Assembly (NCBI RefSeq): GCF_001941845.1
Contig: NZ_CP018870.1
Location: forward strand, 2,759,001 to 2,823,000
DNA: 64,000 nucleotides
Source of the DNA: Streptomyces sp. TN58
Lineage (GTDB): Bacteria > Actinomycetota > Actinomycetes > Streptomycetales > Streptomycetaceae
Direction of reading: 5' to 3'
Made by a program: the position numbers and the translations under genes. Of this stretch, positions 43,646-51,115 are shown in pieces (position 1 is the stretch's first letter; every line of letters begins with the position of its first letter). The notes under the pieces are model-generated. The model saw nothing but the letters and a program-made list of their open reading frames with translations. It was not told where the DNA came from and searched no databases.

Positions 43646-44080
43646 GTCTCGCGCTCCCCTGCTGTCGTCTGCTGTGGTCGTTTTCGTCGAGTGGTTTTCC
43701 GGCCCACTCTAGGGGGTGTCCCCCGGGAAGACGCCGGTCCCCGGAGGTTGGTTGCCGCACATGTGTACGGAGGGTGACGTATTCGGGGTATGCCGGAGGC
43801 GATTTTCCCCCTCTTCACCCCCCTCGCGGCCAGGATTCGACCGGCCCCGGCGCGGACCGCGGCAGATCAAGATCATTTATTGCCGGGTGCCGGGCGTGTT
43901 GGCCCCGACAGGTGCGAGGATGCACCCGTACGGAACGGCACGGGACGGGAGCCCCGCCTTCCGGGCAGACCTGACCGGACGACGCGTCCGTGCCGGGCGG
44001 GGGGCGATCGGGCAGTCTGTCACGACGACCCCTGCCGGGCGCACACACCGCGCACCGCGCAGAAGGGACCGCTGACGGCG
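43646..44080. other. Divergent control region of kinase and FHA-ATPase genes
   Basis: This 435-bp gap holds no convincing gene. For the leftward kinase there is a -10-like TAGAGT (about 43708-43713) with a poor -35. An AT-rich island around 43868-43885 (agatcaagatcatttatt) stands out in otherwise GC-rich DNA and may be part of the promoter for the rightward gene, implying a leader of about 190 nt. Confidence 0.4.
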
Positions 44081-47000
44081 ATGCAGATCCGGCTGACCGT
44101 CCTCGGGTCGCGCAGCGGCCACCAGACCGCGACCGCCCCCGCGAGCTGTGACGTGCTCGTCACCGCGCCCGTCGGCACCGCGCTGGCCGCGGTCGCCTCC
44201 GGCCTCGCGGCCACCGTCGGCGGCCCGGACACCGGCGGCACGATCGTGCTGTACGCGGGCTCCGAGCGCCTCGACCTCCAGCGGCGGGTGCTGGGCGAGC
44301 CTCCGCTGGTGGACGGCGCGGTACTGGCGCTGAACTCGCCGCTGCCGGACGTACTGCCGGAGGACGGGCTCGGCGCACCCCAGCTGCACGTCGTGGCCGG
44401 TCCTGACGCGGGCGGCGTGCACCTGCTGCACGACGGGCAGATCCGCATCGGCCGCTCCGGCGACGCCGACGTGCCGCTGGACGACCCCGACGTGTCCCGG
44501 ATGCACTGCGCGGTGACGGTGATCGGCGACGGCCGGGTCGCCGTCGCCGACCTGGGCTCCACCAACGGCACCACCCTCGACGGCTCCCCTGTGGGTGCGC
44601 AGCCGGTCGCCCTGCCCCCGGGGGCGCTGCTGCGGGTCGGCGAGTCCACCCTGCGGCTCGCGCCCGGGGGCGCGCCCGCGCTGGCGGTGACCCCGGACCA
44701 GGAGGGCCACCTGGCCCTCGCCGCGCCCGTCCCGGCTGCCCCGCCCATGCCGCCTTCCGGCGCCGAGGGCCCCGCGGGGGCCTCCCCCGACGGCCCGGGC
44801 GCGGCGGCGGGTGCCCGTGGCCCGGCCGGTCCGGCCGGCCCCGGAGCCGGGTCGTACGCGCCCGTCGGCCCGTACGCGCGGTCCGCCGCCGACGGGGCGC
44901 CGGGCGCCTCCGGCACGGGCGCGGGCGCCCCCGGGCCGCTCGGGCCGGCCGGCGCGGCCGGCCCGGCCCACCCCGCCGCCACCGAACCCGCCGTCGGACC
45001 CGGAACCGGATCCGGCCGCCGCAAGGGCCTCGGCGCGTGGGCCCGCAGGTGGGTGCGCGGGCAGGACGTCGGGCCCGGTGCCCCGGAGATCGTCGCCACC
45101 GCCGCCGCACCCCACCCCGACGACCCGGCCGCGCTGCTGCTGGCCGCGATGGGCCCCACCGGGCGCCTGTGGTCCCGTACGTCCGGGCCGGCCGGTCCCG
45201 CCGCGCCGCTGGAGGTCGGGCTGGGCGCCGGGAGCCGGGTGTCCCTGTCCTCCGTCGGCGCCCTCGGTGTCGCGGGCCCGCGGGCCCGGCTGTCCGGGGC
45301 CGCCCGCTGGGCGGTCGCCCAGCTCGCGGGCCTGCACGCCCCGGGGCAGCTGGAGATCGTGCTCGTCTGCGCCGACCGGGCGCGTCCGCTCGCCGACCGG
45401 CGCCGCGACTGGGGCTGGCTGGGCTGGCTGCCCCACGTACGGCCCGGGCACGGCCAGGACTGCCGGCTGCTCCTGGCGTACGACCGCGACCAGGCCGCCG
45501 CCCGTACGGCCGAGCTGACCCGGCGCCTCGACGACGGCCCGCTCGGCGCGCACTGGGCGAGCGCGTCCCCCGAGCAGGTACGGGAGGCCGCCGCCGCCTA
45601 CGAGGGTCCCTCCACGCTCCTCGTCCTCGACGGCGACCCCGGCACCGGTGCGCTGCGCGACACCACCGGCCGCCTCGCCTCGCACGGCCCGGCCGCCGGG
45701 ATCCACGTCCTGGCGCTCGCCGAGGCCCCGGCGGCCACCCCCGCCTCCCCGGTCGCCGAGACGTACGAGGCCGCATGCGCGGCCACCCCCGCCTTCCGGG
45801 ACTGCGGTGTGGTCGCCCTGCTCAGCGGGGACGTGGCCACGGCCGTACGGACCTTCACGGTCCGGGGCGGCCTGCCGGTGCCGTCCGGGGGCACCGCGGT
45901 GTCCGACGCCGTGTCCACCGCCTGGGCGGAGCGGTTCGCCCGGGCCCTGGCGCCCCTGCGGCCCACCGACGGCGCGGCCGGCGGGCCGAGCCGTCCCACG
46001 GCCGCCGCGCTGCCCGCCACGGCGCGGCTGCTGGACGAGCTGGGCCTGGCCCGGGCCACCCCCGCCTCCCTGATGGCCCGCTGGGCGGCCACCACCGACC
46101 GGGGGCAGGGCCAGGGCGGCCTGGCCGAGATCGTGCTGGGCAGCGGGCGGCGCGGTCCCGTCGGCACCGAGCTGGTGCACGACGGCCCGCACCTGATCGT
46201 CGAGGGGCCCGCCGGGAGCGGCCGTACCGAGCTGCTGCGGTCGGTGGCGGCGTCGCTGTGCGCGGGCGCCCGGCCGGACCGGCTGGGGCTGGTCCTCCTC
46301 GACGGGGCGGGCGGCGAGCGCGGAGACGGGCTGCTGCCCTGCACGGAACTGCCGCACGTCTCCGCCCACCTGGTCGCCTCCGACCCGCTGCGCATGCGGG
46401 AGTTCGCACAGGTGCTGGGCGCGGAGCTCAAGCGGCGCGCCGAGCTGCTGGACGGGGTGTCCTTCGCCGACTGGCACGCACAGCGCGAGGTGTCCGGGCG
46501 GCTGGTCGCGCCCCGCCGGCCCGCGCCGGGCGAGGTCCGCGGCGACGCCGGCCCGTCCTCCGGCTCTCCGGGCCACGGCGAGCCGGTACGGACGGGGACG
46601 CTGAGGCTGCGCGCCTCCGCCACGCGTACGGACCCGGCCGGACCGAGCCCGCTGCCGCGTCTGGTGGTGCTGGTGGACGACCTCGACGCGCTGGTCGCGC
46701 CCGGGCTGGGCAGCGCGGGCCGCCCCGCGGCCGGTTCGGTGGTGCGGGCGCTGGAGGCGGTGGCCCGTGACGGCGCCCGGCTCGGCGTGCACCTGGTGGC
46801 GAGCACGTCCCGCCCTGACCGTACGGCCGACACCGGCCCGGCCCGGCTGGCGGCCCTGCGGGTGGAGCTCGAAGCGCCGGACCGGCCGGGGCCGGGCCGC
46901 GGCGTGCTCCGCTTCGCGGACGGCCGTACGGTGCCGTTCCAGGCGGGCCGGGTCACCGGGCGGATCCCGCGGACGGCGACCCTGCGGCCGACGGTGGTCC

Positions 47001-47155
47001 CGGTGGAGTGGGAGCGGATGGGCGATCCGCCCGCCCGTCGGCCGGTGCGCGAGCTGGGCAACGGGCCGACGGACCTCGCGCTGCTGGCCAGCGCCCTGGA
47101 CCGGGCCGCGCACCTGGTGTCGGCGACACCCGTGCTGTTCCCGCCGGCTCCCTGA
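44081..47155 (+). CDS. FHA-domain FtsK/SpoIIIE-type ATPase (EccC-related)
   Basis: A 1024-residue cytoplasmic protein. Residues 1-90 are ubiquitin-like (similar to the EccD/YukD N-terminus). A forkhead-associated domain at about 115-190 has IRIGRSGDADVPL, RMHC and DLGSTNGT, so it should bind phospho-Thr. A long Pro/Gly/Ala linker follows, then FtsK/SpoIIIE-like ATPase regions, with the clearest Walker A GPAGSGRT at 709-716 and acidic VVLVDDLDAL. Translocation ATPases of this class power type VII secretion or DNA movement. No transmembrane segments are seen, unlike canonical EccC. The divergent kinase genes suggest control by phosphorylation. Confidence 0.82.
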   Translation: MQIRLTVLGSRSGHQTATAPASCDVLVTAPVGTALAAVASGLAATVGGPDTGGTIVLYAGSERLDLQRRVLGEPPLVDGAVLALNSPLPDVLPEDGLGAPQLHVVAGPDAGGVHLLHDGQIRIGRSGDADVPLDDPDVSRMHCAVTVIGDGRVAVADLGSTNGTTLDGSPVGAQPVALPPGALLRVGESTLRLAPGGAPALAVTPDQEGHLALAAPVPAAPPMPPSGAEGPAGASPDGPGAAAGARGPAGPAGPGAGSYAPVGPYARSAADGAPGASGTGAGAPGPLGPAGAAGPAHPAATEPAVGPGTGSGRRKGLGAWARRWVRGQDVGPGAPEIVATAAAPHPDDPAALLLAAMGPTGRLWSRTSGPAGPAAPLEVGLGAGSRVSLSSVGALGVAGPRARLSGAARWAVAQLAGLHAPGQLEIVLVCADRARPLADRRRDWGWLGWLPHVRPGHGQDCRLLLAYDRDQAAARTAELTRRLDDGPLGAHWASASPEQVREAAAAYEGPSTLLVLDGDPGTGALRDTTGRLASHGPAAGIHVLALAEAPAATPASPVAETYEAACAATPAFRDCGVVALLSGDVATAVRTFTVRGGLPVPSGGTAVSDAVSTAWAERFARALAPLRPTDGAAGGPSRPTAAALPATARLLDELGLARATPASLMARWAATTDRGQGQGGLAEIVLGSGRRGPVGTELVHDGPHLIVEGPAGSGRTELLRSVAASLCAGARPDRLGLVLLDGAGGERGDGLLPCTELPHVSAHLVASDPLRMREFAQVLGAELKRRAELLDGVSFADWHAQREVSGRLVAPRRPAPGEVRGDAGPSSGSPGHGEPVRTGTLRLRASATRTDPAGPSPLPRLVVLVDDLDALVAPGLGSAGRPAAGSVVRALEAVARDGARLGVHLVASTSRPDRTADTGPARLAALRVELEAPDRPGPGRGVLRFADGRTVPFQAGRVTGRIPRTATLRPTVVPVEWERMGDPPARRPVRELGNGPTDLALLASALDRAAHLVSATPVLFPPAP

Positions 47156-47175
47156 ACCGTCCCGGCCCCCGCGCC

Positions 47176-47222
47176 CGTCACCGTGACGCGGTATTGCGGG
47201 GCCGCGCGGGGCGGCGTAGACC
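47176..47222 (+). promoter_or_regulatory. Sugar ABC operon promoter with upstream palindrome
   Basis: TTGCGG (47194-47199), 17-bp spacer, TAGACC (47217-47222). A 13-bp palindrome, CGTCAC-C-GTGACG (47176-47188), ends 5 bp before the -35 and could be an operator. The start of the lipoprotein gene is 41 bp downstream of the -10. Confidence 0.5.
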
Positions 47223-47262
47223 TTGTGGTCCGGGACACACCACGGGTATCGGGGGCACAGCC

Positions 47263-48621
47263 ATGCGCGAGCACGGAACGGGCCGGACGCATCTGAAGTG
47301 GGCGGCGCTGGCCGCGGCGGGCGCGCTGACGCTCACCGCGTGCGGGGGCGACGCCGGTGAGGAGCCGGCGGCGCCGCAGGGCGGCACGGCCTCGCCGGGG
47401 GTGGCGTTACCGAAACTGGACGGCGAGAAGCTCCAGGTCGCGGCGGTCTGGACGGGACCGGAGCAGGCGAACTTCACCAAGGTGCTCAAGGAGTTCGAGA
47501 AGCGGACGGGGGCCACCGTCACCTTCGTCCCGGCCCAGGACCCCATCGTCACCTTCCTCGGCACGAAGATCGCCGGTGGGGCCCCGCCGGACGTGGCACT
47601 GCTGCCGCAGGTCGGGGCGCTGGTCTCGGCGGTGCAGAACAAGTGGGCGCAGCCGGTGGGACCGGAGGCCCAGGCGCAGCTCGACAAGAACTACTCGGCG
47701 GGCTGGAAGTCGCTGGGCGCGGTCGGCGGCACCCAGTACGGCGTCTACTACAAGGCCGCCAACAAGTCGCTGATCTGGTACAACGCGAAGGCGTTCGAGG
47801 CGGCGGGCGTCAAGCCGCCCAAGACGTGGAAGGAACTGATCACGGCGGCGGACACCCTGTCCGCGTCGGGCACCCCCGCGGTCTCTGTCGCGGGCGCGGA
47901 CGGCTGGACCCTGACGGACTGGTTCGAGAACATCTACCTCTCCCAGGCGGGCCCGGAGAAGTACGACCAGCTGGCCAAGCACGAGATCAAGTGGACGGAC
48001 GACAGTGTCAGGCAGGCCCTGACCACGCTCGGCGAGCTGTTCGGGCGGAAGGACTTCCTGGCGGGCGGCACGAGCGGGGCGCTGGCCACCGAGTTCCCCA
48101 AGTCGGTGACGCAGACCTTCACGGGTGGTGACCGGCCGGCGGCGGCGATGGTCTTCGAGGGCGACTTCGTCGCGGTGAACATCGCGCAGACGGAGGCGAA
48201 GGTCGGCGAGGACGCCCTGGTCTTCCCCTTCCCGGCGGTCGGTGCGAAGGCGCCGGTGGTCTCCGGCGGTGACGTGGCTGTCGCGCTGAAGCCCTCGAAG
48301 GGCGCGCAGGCGCTGCTGACCTTCCTGGCGTCGCCGGACGCGGCGCAGATCCAGGCCCGCGAGGGCGGTTTCGTCTCCCCGAACAAGTCGGTCGACCCGG
48401 CGGCCTACCCGAACGACATCCAGCGCGGCATCGCCGAGGCGCTGATCGCGGCGGGCGACGACTTCCGCTTCGACATGTCGGACCAGGCGCCGGCGGCGTT
48501 CGGCGGGACGCCGGGCGCGGGCGAGTGGAAGGCGCTGCAGGACTTCCTGGCGAACCCGTCGGACGTGGCGGGCACCCAGGCGAAACTGGAGGCGGACGCG
48601 GCCAAGGCCTACGGGAACTGA
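47263..48621 (+). CDS. Sugar ABC transporter substrate-binding lipoprotein
   Basis: A 452-residue family-1 solute-binding lipoprotein that captures an oligosaccharide or sugar outside the membrane. The signal peptide ends LTACGGD, giving Cys27 as the lipidated residue. The mature chain has the class I binding-protein pattern (KVLKEFEKRTGATVTFVP..., WYNAKAFEAAGV, and a C-terminal WKALQDF helix). Codon 49 (47407-47409) is TTA, so efficient translation may require the bldA tRNA. The gene is followed 3 bp later by two permease genes. No ATPase is encoded, so the shared MsiK ATPase of streptomycetes is the likely energiser. Confidence 0.9.
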   Translation: MREHGTGRTHLKWAALAAAGALTLTACGGDAGEEPAAPQGGTASPGVALPKLDGEKLQVAAVWTGPEQANFTKVLKEFEKRTGATVTFVPAQDPIVTFLGTKIAGGAPPDVALLPQVGALVSAVQNKWAQPVGPEAQAQLDKNYSAGWKSLGAVGGTQYGVYYKAANKSLIWYNAKAFEAAGVKPPKTWKELITAADTLSASGTPAVSVAGADGWTLTDWFENIYLSQAGPEKYDQLAKHEIKWTDDSVRQALTTLGELFGRKDFLAGGTSGALATEFPKSVTQTFTGGDRPAAAMVFEGDFVAVNIAQTEAKVGEDALVFPFPAVGAKAPVVSGGDVAVALKPSKGAQALLTFLASPDAAQIQAREGGFVSPNKSVDPAAYPNDIQRGIAEALIAAGDDFRFDMSDQAPAAFGGTPGAGEWKALQDFLANPSDVAGTQAKLEADAAKAYGN

Positions 48622-48624
48622 CCC

Positions 48625-50052
48625 GTGACGGCCCCCGCCGCACACGGTCCCTCCGCACCCGAGCCCTCCGCATCCGGGCCCGACGCATCCGGGCCCTCCT
48701 CCGCGGACTCCTCCTCCCCCGTCGGCGGCCCCGCGCGCGGTCCCGCCCCCGCGCGGGGGCTCGCCGCCGAGGCCCGGCGCCGCCGCCTGGTGGCGGCGGC
48801 GTTCCTCCTGCCGGCCCTCGTACTGCTCGGCGCGCTCGTCGTGCACCCGATCGGCTACTCGATCTACCGCAGCTTCTTCGACCGCTCCGGCGAGGTCTTC
48901 GTCGGCGGCGGCAACTACCGGGAGATCCTCACCGACGACGGCATCCGCACCGCTCTGAAGAACACGGCGGTGTGGGTGGTGCTCGCTCCGGCCGCGGCCA
49001 CCGCGCTCGGGCTGATCTTCGCGGTGCTCACCGAACGGGTGCGCTGGGGAACGGCGTTCAAGCTGCTGGTGTTCATGCCGATGGCGATCTCGATGCTGGC
49101 GGCGGGCATCATCTTCCGGCTCGTCTACGACCACGATCCCGACCGGGGCGTCGCCAACGCGGTCTGGGTCGGCGTCCACGACACGTTCGCGCAGTCCTCG
49201 GCCTTCCCCAAGGCCCGTCCGGGCCGTGACTCGCCGCTGGCGGACGCCGGCGGCGGCGCCTTCGTGACCCGTGAGCCGGTCCGCGCGGGCAGCCCGGTGC
49301 TGCTCCCGCTGGTCGGCGTGGCCCCGGAGGCGCTGCCGGAGGGGACCCGTACGGCGGGCGCCCCGGAGCCCGAGCCGGGGAAGGTGACGGGCACCGTGTG
49401 GCAGGACTTCACCCGGGGCGGGGGCGGTGCGGTGAACGTCGTCGACCCGAGCGAGCAGGGCTTCTCCGGGATGCGGATCGAGGCGGTCAGGGACGGCCGG
49501 GTCGTCGACACGGCGACGGCCCGCGCCGACGGCACCTTCACCCTGTCCGCGAAGGCCGACGGGGCACTGCTGCGGCTGCCCGCGGCCAACTTCCGGGAGG
49601 CGTACGGCGGGGTGGAGTGGCTGGGTCCGGCGCTGGTCACCCCGGCGGTCATCGGGGCGTACGTGTGGATGTGGGCCGGTTTCGCGATGGTGCTGATCGG
49701 GGCCGGGCTGGCGGCCGTACCGCGCGAGCTGCTGGAGGCGGCGCGGGTGGACGGGGCCAACGAGTGGCAGGTGTTCCGGCGGATCACCGTCCCGCTGCTG
49801 GCTCCCCTGCTGGCGGTCGTGCTCGTCACGCTCGTCATCAACGTCATGAAGATCTTCGACCTGGTGTTCGTGATCGCTCCGGGGGCGGTGCAGGACGACG
49901 CGAACGTGCTCGCGCTCCAGCTGTACCGGACGTCCTTCGGCACCGACGCCGATCCGGGTCTGGGCAGTGCCATCGCCGTGCTGCTGCTGGTGCTGGTGGT
50001 TCCGGTGATGCTCGTGAACATCCGCCGTCTGCGGAAGGAGGGGGGCCGATGA
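48625..50052 (+). CDS. Sugar ABC permease with extracytoplasmic insertion
   Basis: A 475-residue MalF-type permease. A disordered Pro/Ser/Ala N-terminus (1-48) precedes TM1 (about 55-77), TM2 (112-135) and TM3 (145-167). About 150 residues are then inserted before TM4. They contain a beta-sandwich-like, carboxypeptidase-regulatory/CNA-B-like stretch (GKVTGTVWQDF...DGTFTLSAKADGALLRLP). Typical Gram-positive homologues lack this loop. The insertion site matches the P2 loop of E. coli MalF, which contacts the binding protein. The EAA motif RELLEAARVDGANEWQVFRRI follows TM5. The start is GTG at 48625. Confidence 0.85.
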   Translation: MTAPAAHGPSAPEPSASGPDASGPSSADSSSPVGGPARGPAPARGLAAEARRRRLVAAAFLLPALVLLGALVVHPIGYSIYRSFFDRSGEVFVGGGNYREILTDDGIRTALKNTAVWVVLAPAAATALGLIFAVLTERVRWGTAFKLLVFMPMAISMLAAGIIFRLVYDHDPDRGVANAVWVGVHDTFAQSSAFPKARPGRDSPLADAGGGAFVTREPVRAGSPVLLPLVGVAPEALPEGTRTAGAPEPEPGKVTGTVWQDFTRGGGGAVNVVDPSEQGFSGMRIEAVRDGRVVDTATARADGTFTLSAKADGALLRLPAANFREAYGGVEWLGPALVTPAVIGAYVWMWAGFAMVLIGAGLAAVPRELLEAARVDGANEWQVFRRITVPLLAPLLAVVLVTLVINVMKIFDLVFVIAPGAVQDDANVLALQLYRTSFGTDADPGLGSAIAVLLLVLVVPVMLVNIRRLRKEGGR

Positions 50053-50951
50053 GCCGTTCCGACGCGGCGCCGGGCGGCCGGGTCAAGGCGCCACGGCGGG
50101 CGACGACGTGGGCCGGCCGGGCCGCGGGGGGCCTGGCCGGCGGGGCCGTGCGCGTCTTCCTGGTCGTGGCGGCGCTCTTCTGGCTGCTGCCCACCCTCGG
50201 TCTGCTGATCTCCTCCCTCGTCGCCCCGACCGACCTGAACGACGGCGGCTGGTGGCAGGTGTTCGGCGCGCCCTCGCGGCTGACCGCCGACAACTACGAG
50301 CGGCTGCTGGCCAACGACACGATCACCGGTTCCCTGCTGAACACGTTCGCGATCGCGGTGCCGGCCACGCTGCTCGTGCTGGCCCTGGGCGCGTTCGCCG
50401 GATACGCCTTCGCCTGGCTGAAGTTCCCCGGCCGGGACTGGCTGTTCCTCGTCGTCGTGGGGCTGCTCGTCGTACCGGTGCAGGTGGCGCTGATCCCGGT
50501 GTCGGAACTCTTCGGCACCATCGGCCTGTTCGAGACCACGGCGGGCGTGGTGCTCTTCCACACCGCCTTCGGCCTGCCTTTCGCGGTGTTCCTGCTGCGG
50601 AACTTCTTCGCGGAGATCCCGCGCGAGCTGCTGGAGGCCGCCCGTCTCGACGGGGCGGGCGAGCTGCGGCTGTTCACCCGGGTGGCGCTGCCGCTGGGCG
50701 GCCCGGCCATCGCCTCGCTCGGCATCTTCCAGTTCCTGTGGGTGTGGAACGACATGCTGGTGGCGCTGGTCTTCGCCGACTCGGCCGATCCGCCGATCAC
50801 GGTCGCGCTCCAGCAGCAGGTACGGCAGTTCGGCAACAACATCGACGTGCTGGCGCCCGGCGCGTTCCTGTCGATGGTGGTCCCGCTCGCCGTGTTCTTC
50901 GCCTTCCAGCGGCAGTTCGTCACGGGCGTGATGGCGGGGGCGGTCAAATAG
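50049..50951 (+). CDS. Sugar ABC permease (MalG-type)
   Basis: A 300-residue inner-membrane permease with six hydrophobic segments and the EAA loop RELLEAARLDGAGELRLFTRVALPLGGPA (about residues 195-222) that docks the ATPase. The N-terminal ~35 residues are basic and polar. It overlaps the MalF-type permease by 4 nt (ATGA), so both halves of the transmembrane channel are made together. It is the last gene of the importer operon; the next 160 bp contain a 12-bp tandem repeat. Confidence 0.9.
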   Translation: MSRSDAAPGGRVKAPRRATTWAGRAAGGLAGGAVRVFLVVAALFWLLPTLGLLISSLVAPTDLNDGGWWQVFGAPSRLTADNYERLLANDTITGSLLNTFAIAVPATLLVLALGAFAGYAFAWLKFPGRDWLFLVVVGLLVVPVQVALIPVSELFGTIGLFETTAGVVLFHTAFGLPFAVFLLRNFFAEIPRELLEAARLDGAGELRLFTRVALPLGGPAIASLGIFQFLWVWNDMLVALVFADSADPPITVALQQQVRQFGNNIDVLAPGAFLSMVVPLAVFFAFQRQFVTGVMAGAVK

Positions 50952-51006
50952 GCCCCGTGGACCGCACCTGATGCGGAGGTGACGCGGGGGGCCTCGGGGG
51001 CGACGC

Positions 51007-51054
51007 GAGGTCGACGTAGGGGTTGACGCGGGGGTTGACGCGGCGGTTGACGCT
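51007..51054 (+). repeat. 12-bp tandem repeats (TTGAC-containing)
   Basis: Three close units of ggggttgacgcg (51019-51030, 51031-51042, 51043-51054) follow a diverged one (51007-51018) and a possible earlier partial unit. They lie about 60 bp upstream of the polymer-synthesis gene and repeat a -35-like TTGAC every 12 bp. Confidence 0.65.
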
Positions 51055-51115
51055 GCGCAACCCGTATGCCGCACACCGCGTAACCCGATCGCGGCGGCAG
51101 GGGTTCCTGGGCCAT

